64,000 nt of DNA from Candidatus Woesearchaeota archaeon (lineage in GTDB: Archaea; Nanobdellota; Nanobdellia; Woesearchaeales; DSVV01), in contig JABHXF010000033.1 of assembly GCA_018657385.1 (NCBI GenBank), forward strand, positions 1-64,000. The letters are read 5' to 3'. A model generated the notes under the pieces. It was not told the DNA's origin and made no database searches. It saw only the letters and a program-made list of their open reading frames with translations. The position numbers and the translations under genes were made by a program. Shown here one piece after another: positions 19,270 through 28,100 of this stretch (the stretch's first letter is position 1; each line of letters starts with the position of its first letter).

Positions 19270-20208
19270 CTAAAGTTTGTTGACAACATAATCTAGTAGA
19301 CTCATTGCACTAAACAATCTCATCTGTGTTTGAGGTTCTATTGTGAATTTATGTCTTTCCATGACTTCATTAGTTATTTCTCTTCCTCTATGAGCTGGTT
19401 GATAATGTGAAACGCTTAAAAATCTTTTAGTATTTTTTATTAGTTCAGAATTTATTTGATATTCTTTTGGAACTGGAACATCATTAATATCAACTCCAGG
19501 TTTCCACCATTCATCACCATATAATACATCTACTTCTTTAACAACATCTGTTGATGCAGTTACTTTAAATTTACCACCATATCTTTTTGTTAACTCATCT
19601 ACCTTTTGGAAAAAGTTTTCATTTATTGGATTGTAATTTGCATTAGGTGTTATCAAAGTTATATTTTCCCCAAGCATTAAAACACCATAAGTAAAACTTT
19701 CTACATCACCACTACCCCAGTTAGGAACAATAGATGCATAATCAAATTTCATATACTCTTTATTTTTTTTAAATATGGCCAAATCTGCAATAATTTGAGA
19801 GGGGTGACCTGTAATAGAAAAACCATTAATTATTGGGGTGTTTGTTGTTTTAACAGCAGTTTCTAAAAACTTTCTTGAATAATCTCTGATGACATAAACA
19901 TTAGTGCCAAGCATATCTAAAGATCTAATTACATCTCTAACATCTTCTCTTGGTGTTCCATCTTTTTCTTTTACTAAATCTGCTATCTCATGAAAATAAT
20001 GGTGACCACCCATTAAATCAGTTGCTCTTTCAAAACTTGCTTTAGTTCTTAATGAGTTACTATCAAATATTAATCTTACTGATTTGTTTTTTAATAAAGT
20101 GTTAGTTTCTTTCTCAGTAAATGCAAATCTCTGTGTTTCTTTAATTAAATCTTCTAATTGTTCTCTGCTTAAATCAGTAATTTCTAGTATGTGTTTTGGA
20201 AATAACAT
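19270..20208 (-). CDS. Divergent aspartate/ornithine carbamoyltransferase-family protein
   Basis: SNSLRTKASFE (carbamoyl-P loop), GHPSQIIADL, HYQPAHRGREI; start MLFPKHILEI preceded by RBS GAGGTAAAG. Confidence 0.85.
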   Translation of the reverse strand: MLFPKHILEITDLSREQLEDLIKETQRFAFTEKETNTLLKNKSVRLIFDSNSLRTKASFERATDLMGGHHYFHEIADLVKEKDGTPREDVRDVIRSLDMLGTNVYVIRDYSRKFLETAVKTTNTPIINGFSITGHPSQIIADLAIFKKNKEYMKFDYASIVPNWGSGDVESFTYGVLMLGENITLITPNANYNPINENFFQKVDELTKRYGGKFKVTASTDVVKEVDVLYGDEWWKPGVDINDVPVPKEYQINSELIKNTKRFLSVSHYQPAHRGREITNEVMERHKFTIEPQTQMRLFSAMSLLDYVVNKL

Positions 20209-20222
20209 TTTCTTTACCTCTT

Positions 20223-20324
20223 TTATAACAAGATTATGATTGTTATAGCTAGGAATATCAAGATACTTCCCCAACTAAATTCTTCTCTTTTCCTATAATA
20301 TATCATGCTTGCTTTTCCTTCCAT
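20223..20324 (-). CDS. 33-aa single-TM micropeptide (not in supplied ORF track)
   Basis: MEGKASMIYYRKREEFSWGSILIFLAITIIILL*, RBS AGAGGTAATTAAA; ends about 15 nt before the carbamoyltransferase start. Confidence 0.55.
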   Translation of the reverse strand: MEGKASMIYYRKREEFSWGSILIFLAITIIILL

Positions 20325-20387
20325 TTTAATTACCTCTTTTATTTTAACTACTTCTTAGTAAGCATACTGTTAATATATTAATGCTTG

Positions 20388-20405
20388 GTGTCTAATATTA
20401 GACAC
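20388..20405. promoter_or_regulatory. Perfect 18-bp palindrome, candidate operator
   Basis: GTGTCTAATATTAGACAC in the divergent intergenic region next to a TrmB-type regulator. Confidence 0.65.
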
Positions 20406-20446
20406 AAATAGTAAAAAATATAAAGAATAAACACATTATAGGTAAT

Positions 20447-21154
20447 ATGAACAAAGAAATACTCAAAGAAGCTGGCTTAAATATGCAGGAAATTGAAGTA
20501 TATCTAGCTCTAGTCAAGTATGGAAGTATAGCTGTAAGCAAGATAAGTCAAATTACAGGCTTGCATAGATCTAATCTGTATGACACACTAGAAAAATTAC
20601 ATAATAAAGGATTAGTTAGCTATGTTATTAAGAGCAATATTAAGTATTATCAATCTACTAAACCATCTAGATTAATAAGTTATTTTGAGGAAAGATTAAA
20701 TAATGTTAAAAGCATTATTCCAGAGCTTGAAGATATGTCTAATCTTCCCAAAGAAGAAACAGTTGTTGAATTGTTCAAAGGCAAAGAAGGGATTAAGTCA
20801 ATCTTTAAAGATATATTGGATGACGGAAAAGAAAATAGGGTATGTGGGGCTGCTGAAAAGTTTGAAGAGCTTTTACCAATTTTTTCTAAGCAATATTTAA
20901 GACAAATTAATGAAAAAAAGATTGTAGAAAAAATTATTTTTGAAGAAGGTACAAAAGTTGATATTAAGACAAATAAAGGAGAATATAAATTTCTATCAAA
21001 TGAATATGATGTTCCAACATCTTTTAATGTCTATGGAGATAAAGTTGCATTGTTTATATGGAACCAGCCCATGTTTGCTATCTTAATTAAATCTCCTGAA
21101 ATCGCTGAAACATATAAAAAGTATTTTGAGTTTCTGTGGGGATTGAGTAAGTAA
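20447..21154 (+). CDS. TrmB-family transcriptional regulator
   Basis: N-terminal wHTH LNMQEIEVYLALVKYGSIAVSKISQITGLHRSNLYDTLEKLHNKGLV. Confidence 0.9.
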   Translation: MNKEILKEAGLNMQEIEVYLALVKYGSIAVSKISQITGLHRSNLYDTLEKLHNKGLVSYVIKSNIKYYQSTKPSRLISYFEERLNNVKSIIPELEDMSNLPKEETVVELFKGKEGIKSIFKDILDDGKENRVCGAAEKFEELLPIFSKQYLRQINEKKIVEKIIFEEGTKVDIKTNKGEYKFLSNEYDVPTSFNVYGDKVALFIWNQPMFAILIKSPEIAETYKKYFEFLWGLSK

Positions 21155-21175
21155 ATTATTTTGTTTAAATTAAGG

Positions 21176-21263
21176 AAAAAACAACAACATGGCCAGGCGA
21201 GCCGAAGGTGAGTAGGACTTTACGTAGGAAAGTCCGTCTGTGCCATTGATGTTGTTGTTTTTT
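21176..21263 (+). ncRNA. Dispersed three-way-junction element, copy F
   Basis: AAAAAACAACAACAT..ATGTTGTTGTTTTTT 15-bp arms; core GGCCAGGCGAGCCGAAGGTGAGTAGGACTTTACGTAGGAAAGTCCGTCTGTGCC. Confidence 0.72.
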
Positions 21264-21320
21264 ACTTTTCTATTTAATTTTTCAAAAACACATATAAATC
21301 AACCTTAACTCCTAATTAAC

Positions 21321-22322
21321 ATGAAAGCATCAGCAATTGCACATTCAAATATTGCATTATGTAAGTATTGGGGGAAAAGAAATGAAGAATTAATTCTTCC
21401 ATTTAATGCTAACATTAGCATGACTTTAAATAAATTCTTTACTCATACTACTTTAGAGTTTGATAAGAAATATGATAAAGACATATTAGTTATTAATGAT
21501 AAAGAATATGCAAATGAAACAAAAGAATATAAACTATATGTTGGCAGATTTTTAAGAGTTGTTAGGGAAAGAGTTAATACAGATTTATATGCTAGAATTG
21601 TCAGCAATAATAATTTCCCATTAGCTGCTGGTTTAGCAAGTTCTGCTTCTGGATTTGCAGCATTAGCAATTGCAGTTAATGAAATATTTAATTTAAGTTT
21701 AGATAAAAATGGATTAAGTATTTTAGCAAGGCAAGGTTCAGGAAGTGCTGCTAGATCTATTCATGGTGGATTTGTAGAATGGTTAAAAGGAGAAAATGAA
21801 AATGGAGAAGATTCATATGCAAAACAAGTTTTTGATGAAAACTATTGGCCAGAATTTAGAATGATTGCTTGTATCACATCTACAGAAGAAAAAAAATACA
21901 AATCAAGGCCTAGCATGCAAATGTCAGTAGAAACTTCACCTTATTTCAAACAATGGGCAGAAGGATCTGATGAAGATGTACAGAAAGTTAAACAAGGTTT
22001 GCGAGAAAAAGATTTTACTTTAGTTGGAACTACAGCAGAACATAGCTGTATGAAAATGAATGGTGTAATGTGGACAACTAAACCAGCTATTATTTATCAA
22101 AACCAAACAACTATTGAGTTAATGCATGCAATAATGCAATGGCGTGAAGAAGGATTAGAAAGTTATTATACAATGGATGCTGGCCCACAAGTAAAAATTC
22201 TATGTTTGGAAAAGGATGTTGATGTTTTAGTTGAAAAATTAAGTAAGTTTGATGGTGTTGAAAAAGTAGTTGTAAATAAGCCAGGCTATGATGCTAAGGT
22301 TGTTAGTGAACATTTATTTTAA
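21321..22322 (+). CDS. mvaD: Diphosphomevalonate decarboxylase-like
   Basis: AHSNIALCKYWGKRN, NNFPLAAGLASSASGFAALA, GSGSAARSIHGGFVEW, MDAGPQVKILC. Confidence 0.92.
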   Translation: MKASAIAHSNIALCKYWGKRNEELILPFNANISMTLNKFFTHTTLEFDKKYDKDILVINDKEYANETKEYKLYVGRFLRVVRERVNTDLYARIVSNNNFPLAAGLASSASGFAALAIAVNEIFNLSLDKNGLSILARQGSGSAARSIHGGFVEWLKGENENGEDSYAKQVFDENYWPEFRMIACITSTEEKKYKSRPSMQMSVETSPYFKQWAEGSDEDVQKVKQGLREKDFTLVGTTAEHSCMKMNGVMWTTKPAIIYQNQTTIELMHAIMQWREEGLESYYTMDAGPQVKILCLEKDVDVLVEKLSKFDGVEKVVVNKPGYDAKVVSEHLF

Positions 22323-22362
22323 TATGTTATAAATAATGAAAAAAAGAAATTCTAGAGTGACT

Positions 22363-22400
22363 GTCCTTCGGACCTAGTAAAAAAAAGAAAAATAAAATGA
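22363..22400 (-). terminator. Hairpin plus T-tract downstream of the tautomerase gene
   Basis: Minus strand TTTATTTTTCTTTTTTTTACTAG-GTCC-GAA-GGAC. Confidence 0.45.
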
Positions 22401-22598
22401 TTACTTTATCATATCTTTGAATTTTACAGAATGTTGTTCTCCACCACTGCCCCAATTTTCTTGTTTGGTTTCATGAAGTATTACTGTTACAACTTCTGCT
22501 GGGATTCCAATGTCAGTAAAAACATCTGTAATCTTCTTTATTATCTCTGGTTTTTTCTCTTTATCTAATGGCCATGATTCTATTGTTATAACCGGCAT
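22401..22598 (-). CDS. 4-oxalocrotonate tautomerase family protein
   Basis: 65 aa, MPVITIESWPLDKEKKPEIIKKITDVF; Pro after initiator Met. Confidence 0.88.
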   Translation of the reverse strand: MPVITIESWPLDKEKKPEIIKKITDVFTDIGIPAEVVTVILHETKQENWGSGGEQHSVKFKDMIK

Positions 22599-22635
22599 TT
22601 TTTCACCTCAAAAATTTAATAAAATAAAAAAATAA

Positions 22636-22842
22636 TTATTTAAAAATTTTATACATTGGCTTTATTGCTGCAATAACTCCAATTACCAAATACCAATACC
22701 AATCTAGACTAAGTAATGGTGCCCATAACTTTGCGATCATCAAAACAAAAGCAGCTGTACTTAGCTTAATCATTGATATATCACATGGTTCCATTGTTTT
22801 AATTTTACTTTTCATCCATTTGTATAGTTTTTTACAACACAT
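22636..22842 (-). CDS. Small membrane protein
   Basis: 68 aa, hydrophobic, RBS AGAGGTGATAT. Confidence 0.55.
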   Translation of the reverse strand: MCCKKLYKWMKSKIKTMEPCDISMIKLSTAAFVLMIAKLWAPLLSLDWYWYLVIGVIAAIKPMYKIFK

Positions 22843-22974
22843 AATATCACCTCTTAAATAGGCTTATTTGTTTAAGGATTTATATTTGTTTTGGTGTATC
22901 TTTTCGGAAATATTTGTTTTTTATTAAACTTATTTTTAGAAAAGTTTTTATTATATGCTTATATTCTTATTATT

Positions 22975-23286
22975 ATGGAAGGTAAAAGCATATGGTACTA
23001 TATTGGGATTCCTTTATTGATAATTGCATTTATTTTTAAATTAGCAAGTAGACTTTTCAAAGATAAGTTAGGAAACTTTCCTCTATTTCAATATGTTGGT
23101 GGTATATTTCTTATTGTTATTGGTTTTTTTATTATAATTGCAATCTATGAACAATATGATTATTTTGTAGAAGATTATAAATATCGTTTTTTCAAGAAAA
23201 TATTTAGAGAGACAGGAGTGAAGATATTTTATTATCTTCTTGGTGCACTTATTATAACTATGGGTTTTTTTGTTCTTAGTAATTGA
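22975..23286 (+). CDS. Hypothetical membrane protein
   Basis: Start reassigned to MEGKSIWYYIG; several TM segments. Confidence 0.5.
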   Translation: MEGKSIWYYIGIPLLIIAFIFKLASRLFKDKLGNFPLFQYVGGIFLIVIGFFIIIAIYEQYDYFVEDYKYRFFKKIFRETGVKIFYYLLGALIITMGFFVLSN

Positions 23287-23386
23287 TTTTTTAATAAAAT
23301 ACTTAAATTGTTAAACAAAAATTTTATATATTTAAAAAAGATAAGATTAATTATGATACTGGAGATATTAAACATTGGTTAATTTC

Positions 23387-24406
23387 ATGAAATTAATAAA
23401 GAGAATTAAAAAAATAATTAGGGATGGTTTTTTCTTTGCTTTAGTTTCTTATAAATGTTTAACTCATGGAGAAAGTTTAGGAATCTTAACTAATCTAAAT
23501 CCTTCTATTCCTTTTGGGGGTCTAGGTAGATTGTCCAAATCTTTTATTATTAATAAATTAAATCAAAATGATTATTCAGAATATTTTTCTAAACAAACTC
23601 GACTAAAAATATCTCTATCAGTTGAAGAAAGATTAGTCAAAGCAACGGCATTTATCAAAAATAATGAATTTCCTATTGTAGCAAAACCAGATGTTGGTTT
23701 TACAGGAATTGGGGTTAATATATTTAATAATAAAGAAAATCTTTTAGAATTTCTTAGTAAACAAAAAGTTGATTATGTTTTGGAAGAATTTTGTCCATAT
23801 TCTCATGAATTAGGTGTGTATTATCTTAAATTACCTGGGCAGAAACAAGGGAAAGTTATTGGTGTAGTAGAAAAAGATTTTCCTTTTATAATTGCTGATG
23901 GTATTAAATCAATAAACAAATTAGCAGGCAATGTAGATGGCTTTGTTAAAGCATATCTTACAATTAAATATGGTTCTTTAGAAAATATTCCTGAAAAAGA
24001 ATCAATTATTAATCTTATTGGTAAATCTCATGCAACTGGAGAACAAATATCTATTGATAGAACACATGAATTAAATGAAAAATTATCTGATATTATTGGG
24101 AACATTTCTTCACAAATTTCAGATTTTTATTATGGAAGGTATGATCTTAAGATTTCAAAGTGGCCTTTAACAGATGATAAGTTTAATTTTAAAATTCTAG
24201 AATTAAATCCAAGCATTGATGCTATACCTTTACATTTCTATGATAAAAAATATGGTTTTTTTCAGAAATATAGGTCTGTTCTTGGCTTATTAGATACTGC
24301 AGTTAAGATTTGTTCTCAAAATAAATCAAATAATGGGGATAATATCAGTTTTTTTAGATTGTTGAGGGAACAAGTAAGGTTAGTTAAACATCTAAGAAAG
24401 ATTTAG
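23387..24406 (+). CDS. ATP-grasp-like protein
   Basis: FPIVAKPDVGFTGIGVNIF..DYVLEEFCP..FKILELNPSID pattern. Confidence 0.7.
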   Translation: MKLIKRIKKIIRDGFFFALVSYKCLTHGESLGILTNLNPSIPFGGLGRLSKSFIINKLNQNDYSEYFSKQTRLKISLSVEERLVKATAFIKNNEFPIVAKPDVGFTGIGVNIFNNKENLLEFLSKQKVDYVLEEFCPYSHELGVYYLKLPGQKQGKVIGVVEKDFPFIIADGIKSINKLAGNVDGFVKAYLTIKYGSLENIPEKESIINLIGKSHATGEQISIDRTHELNEKLSDIIGNISSQISDFYYGRYDLKISKWPLTDDKFNFKILELNPSIDAIPLHFYDKKYGFFQKYRSVLGLLDTAVKICSQNKSNNGDNISFFRLLREQVRLVKHLRKI

Positions 24407-24422
24407 TTAATTGTTTATTTCA

Positions 24423-25526
24423 TTACGTGAAAAAAGGACTTAAAGATGGCCATTTTCTAATAACTTCATCATATTCATCTTTTCCTATTTCTAAATTTTT
24501 ATCAACTACTTTTTTTATTAATAATTTCTGCATAACTGAAGTATCTACACCTAAAAATTCTGCCCAATCTTTGCCCATTGTTTGTAATAATTCATCAACT
24601 TTGTCGGTACGTTCATACCAACTAATATCATCTCCATTAGGTAATTGTGCTGTTTTTTTAATTGTGGTTTCAATTCTTTTTTCAATAATTTCTCCAATTC
24701 CACTTACCATGTGCACTATTCTTTCTACTGGAAAACAAGGATTTAAAAGGTATCCATCAATGTTGTTAAATAAGCTTTGTGATCTGCCTTGTGGAAGGTT
24801 AAATTCAATTTTATTAGGATCATTATCGTCTGCTGCCATCCAATTATCCCAAACTATGCTTCCTCTTCCATTTTTATAATCAGGAACATCTTCAGAAGTA
24901 ATTGATCTACAATATGATTTTGTTCCTGTAAATATTAATCCAATTGAGGGTGGTGTATTTTCATTTAATATTCTATGTTTCTGCTCTAAAGTGTTTTTTG
25001 ATCCGTAATATTCTGTTGGACAAATCATTTTTAATATTCCAGGGTAATTATCAGCAATCTTACAGGCAAGATAAGCTTGTTTTTCAACTTCAATCTTTGA
25101 ATCTCCTCCTGGGCTATCATCGAGTAAAAGAGAAATTCCAGATACACCTAACTCTAAAAGCTTTTCAATAACATTAAAAATTCCTTTCTCATTTTTACCC
25201 CAACCAGGATGATAAGTTGTCCATGGTTCATGTGTTCCTGGTGCAATTCCCCATATGAATTCAATTCCATTATCTTTTGCTACAGAAAAAGTTTCTTTCC
25301 ATTGTTCTAAATCTACTATTAATTCTGGATTATAAGCTCTTTCATAAATTCCATTTTTTCCTTCTCTGAAATGTTTAGGATCATAAACATAAGTATTAAG
25401 CTTTTTTTTGCCCATAAACTCTAAAAGTTTAATTCTTTTGTTAGGATTAAATTCTCCATGCCTACCATTAACTGAATGTTTGGAAATCCAATAAAATCCT
25501 TCTACTATTCCTTTATAACTTACCAT
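24423..25526 (-). CDS. GH84-like beta-N-acetylglucosaminidase (O-GlcNAcase fold)
   Basis: N-terminal GIVEGFYWISK, NTYVYDPKHFR, FIWGIAPG, Asp-Asp catalytic pair in ISLLLDDSPGG, VWDNWMAAD. Confidence 0.8.
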   Translation of the reverse strand: MVSYKGIVEGFYWISKHSVNGRHGEFNPNKRIKLLEFMGKKKLNTYVYDPKHFREGKNGIYERAYNPELIVDLEQWKETFSVAKDNGIEFIWGIAPGTHEPWTTYHPGWGKNEKGIFNVIEKLLELGVSGISLLLDDSPGGDSKIEVEKQAYLACKIADNYPGILKMICPTEYYGSKNTLEQKHRILNENTPPSIGLIFTGTKSYCRSITSEDVPDYKNGRGSIVWDNWMAADDNDPNKIEFNLPQGRSQSLFNNIDGYLLNPCFPVERIVHMVSGIGEIIEKRIETTIKKTAQLPNGDDISWYERTDKVDELLQTMGKDWAEFLGVDTSVMQKLLIKKVVDKNLEIGKDEYDEVIRKWPSLSPFFT

Positions 25527-25630
25527 TTTATTCTATTACTTTTTATTCTATTATGAAATATAAGTAGAAATTTATCCTTTATATATCAGTGTTGTATTAT
25601 TTACTACAACTTATCTTTAATTAATTGTTT

Positions 25631-25703
25631 TGTCCACTGCTCCATAACCCCTATGCTAGTTGAATTCTTCAATATTAGCCATTATTAGCGTTAGCACTGG
25701 ACA
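25631..25703. other. Inverted repeat with internal hairpin upstream of Hef
   Basis: TGTCCACTGCT..AGCACTGGACA (one mismatch), internal TTGAA-TTC-TTCAA. Confidence 0.4.
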
Positions 25704-25823
25704 TGTGTCTGTGAGGTTTATAAAGGATAAGAGATAATATTGTAATTGATTATGACATCTTACCACAATATATGCTTAAAATACATCAGAAACTATTAAA
25801 ATCATGGAAAAATCCAATAGACA

Positions 25824-28037
25824 ATGATAAAAGACTTCAAGCCAAGATTATACCAAGAAACAGTGTTTGCAACTACTGCTGAAAAGAATTGTTTAGTAGT
25901 ATTGCCAACTGGTATGGGTAAAACTCAAATAGCTTTAATGTTAGCTGCACACAGATTAAAACAATATCCTAAATCTAAAATTCTAATAGTAGCTCCAACA
26001 AAACCATTAGTTGAGCAAATTATGAACGTGTTTAAAAAATATTTAGATGTTCCTGATGAAAAAATAACTATGTTTACTGGACATGTTAAGCCAGAAAAAA
26101 GAGTTGAGTTATGGGATTCTTGTCAGGTAATTGCTTCTACTCCACAATCTATTGAAAATGATATTATGGGGAATAAAATTAAACTAGAAGATGTTAGTTT
26201 AATGGTTGTTGATGAAGCTCATAGAGCAACTGGTGAGTATAGTTATGTTTGGTTAGCTAAACAATATGATAAATTAGCTAGGTATCCTAGAATTTTAGCA
26301 TTAACTGCTTCTCCAGGAAGTGATTTTGAAAAAATAAGTGAAGTTCTTATGAATTTATTTATTGAAGAAATAGAAGTTAGAGTTGATACTGATCCTGATG
26401 TTAGACCATATGTTCAAGAGGTTGAGATTGTATGGAAACAGGTTGAGTTAACTGAAGAACTAAAACAAATACAAAAGTTTTTGCAAGATTGTTTTAAAAC
26501 AAAAGTTAAGGATTTAAAAAATTTAGGTTATCTTGATGAGTCTCAAATGAATTTGCAAAGTAAATTAGATATAATTAAATTACAAGCACATTTACAGGCA
26601 GAATTAGCCCAAGGAAATAGGGATTTTTCAGTTCTAAAATCATTAAGTGTTGCAGCAGAAGCATTAAAAGTTCAGCATGCTGTTGAATTATTAGAAACAC
26701 AAGGTATAACAGCATTAAAAGTTTATTTAGAAGATATACAAGCACAATCTAGGACAACAAAAACAAAAGCAGTGCAAAATTTAGTAAAAGATATTTATTT
26801 TAGATCTGCGCTAATAAAAACAAGAAGTTTGAGTGAACAAAATATAGAACATCCTAAAATAAATGAATTAAAAAAATATTTAACAGAAAAAGTTATAATC
26901 TTAGAAAATAAAAATTATAAAGCAATTTTATTTAGTCAGTATCGAGATAGTTGTGAGAAAATTGTTAATTTGTTAAATGAAGCAGGTATTTCTGCTAAAT
27001 TATTTGTTGGGCAAGCTCATAAAAGGCAAAAAGGTCTTAGCCAAAAAAAACAAATTGAAATGTTAAATGAATTTAGAGCAGGGGAATTTCAAGTTTTAGT
27101 TTCTAGTTCAGTTGGTGAAGAAGGATTAGATATTCCACAAGTTGATGAAGTTATTTTTTATGAGCCAATTCCTTCTGCAATTAGACAAATTCAACGTCGT
27201 GGAAGAACTGGCAGACAAGAAAAAGGTTTAGTTACAATTTTCTTAACAAAAGATACAAGAGATGTTGGTTATAGATGGAGTGCTCATCATAAAGAAAAAA
27301 GAATGTATAGAGTTCTTCAAGATGTTAAGAAAAATTTGGCATTTGCAAATATTAAAAAAAGTAATACCAAATTAACAGATTATATTTCTAAGAATGATGG
27401 AATCAAAATTTATGTTGATCATAGAGAAAAAGGGAATCATGTTATTAAAGAGTTGATTGAATTAGGTGTTTCAATTCAATTGGAAAAGCTTGATACTGCA
27501 GATTATGTTTTAGGAAGTAATGTTTGTGTTGAATTTAAATCACAAGAAGATTTTGTAGATAGTTTATTAGATGGTAGATTGTTTCAACAACTTAAAGCAA
27601 TGAAAGATAATTTTTTAAAACCAATTATTCTTGTGGAAGGTAGTAAAGATCTGTATAGTATTAAAAATATTCATCATAATTCTATTAGAGGGATGTTGAG
27701 TAGTATTGCTGTTGACTTTTCTATTCCTGTTATTTATTCTAAGACATTTAGAGAAAGTGCTGCTTTGTTAGTTGCAATGGCAAAAAGAGAGCAAGAAAAA
27801 TGTGGAAAAAATTTTTCATTTCATGGTGCAAGAAAGCCAGCCTCATTTAAAGAACAACAAGAATATTTAGTAAGTGCATTGCCAGGTGTTGGTCCAAGTT
27901 TAGCAAAACAATTGTTAAAGAAGTTTGGAAGTATTAAGAAAATAATGGGTGCTTCTGAAGAAAAGCTGAAAAAGGTAGAAATGTTAGGGGATAAAAAAGC
28001 AAAACAGATTAGGGATATTGTTGGGGGAGAGTATTGA
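25824..28037 (+). CDS. hef: Hef-type helicase/XPF nuclease
   Basis: LPTGMGKTQIAL, DEAHRATG, QRRGRTGR, nuclease VDHREKGNHVIKEL, HhH ALPGVGPSLAKQLLKKFGS. Confidence 0.95.
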   Translation: MIKDFKPRLYQETVFATTAEKNCLVVLPTGMGKTQIALMLAAHRLKQYPKSKILIVAPTKPLVEQIMNVFKKYLDVPDEKITMFTGHVKPEKRVELWDSCQVIASTPQSIENDIMGNKIKLEDVSLMVVDEAHRATGEYSYVWLAKQYDKLARYPRILALTASPGSDFEKISEVLMNLFIEEIEVRVDTDPDVRPYVQEVEIVWKQVELTEELKQIQKFLQDCFKTKVKDLKNLGYLDESQMNLQSKLDIIKLQAHLQAELAQGNRDFSVLKSLSVAAEALKVQHAVELLETQGITALKVYLEDIQAQSRTTKTKAVQNLVKDIYFRSALIKTRSLSEQNIEHPKINELKKYLTEKVIILENKNYKAILFSQYRDSCEKIVNLLNEAGISAKLFVGQAHKRQKGLSQKKQIEMLNEFRAGEFQVLVSSSVGEEGLDIPQVDEVIFYEPIPSAIRQIQRRGRTGRQEKGLVTIFLTKDTRDVGYRWSAHHKEKRMYRVLQDVKKNLAFANIKKSNTKLTDYISKNDGIKIYVDHREKGNHVIKELIELGVSIQLEKLDTADYVLGSNVCVEFKSQEDFVDSLLDGRLFQQLKAMKDNFLKPIILVEGSKDLYSIKNIHHNSIRGMLSSIAVDFSIPVIYSKTFRESAALLVAMAKREQEKCGKNFSFHGARKPASFKEQQEYLVSALPGVGPSLAKQLLKKFGSIKKIMGASEEKLKKVEMLGDKKAKQIRDIVGGEY

Positions 28038-28100
28038 TTAACTTTTTAAACTTAACATGACTTCTTTCTTATAATGTTGGGGTATAGTGATATAAGGGAT

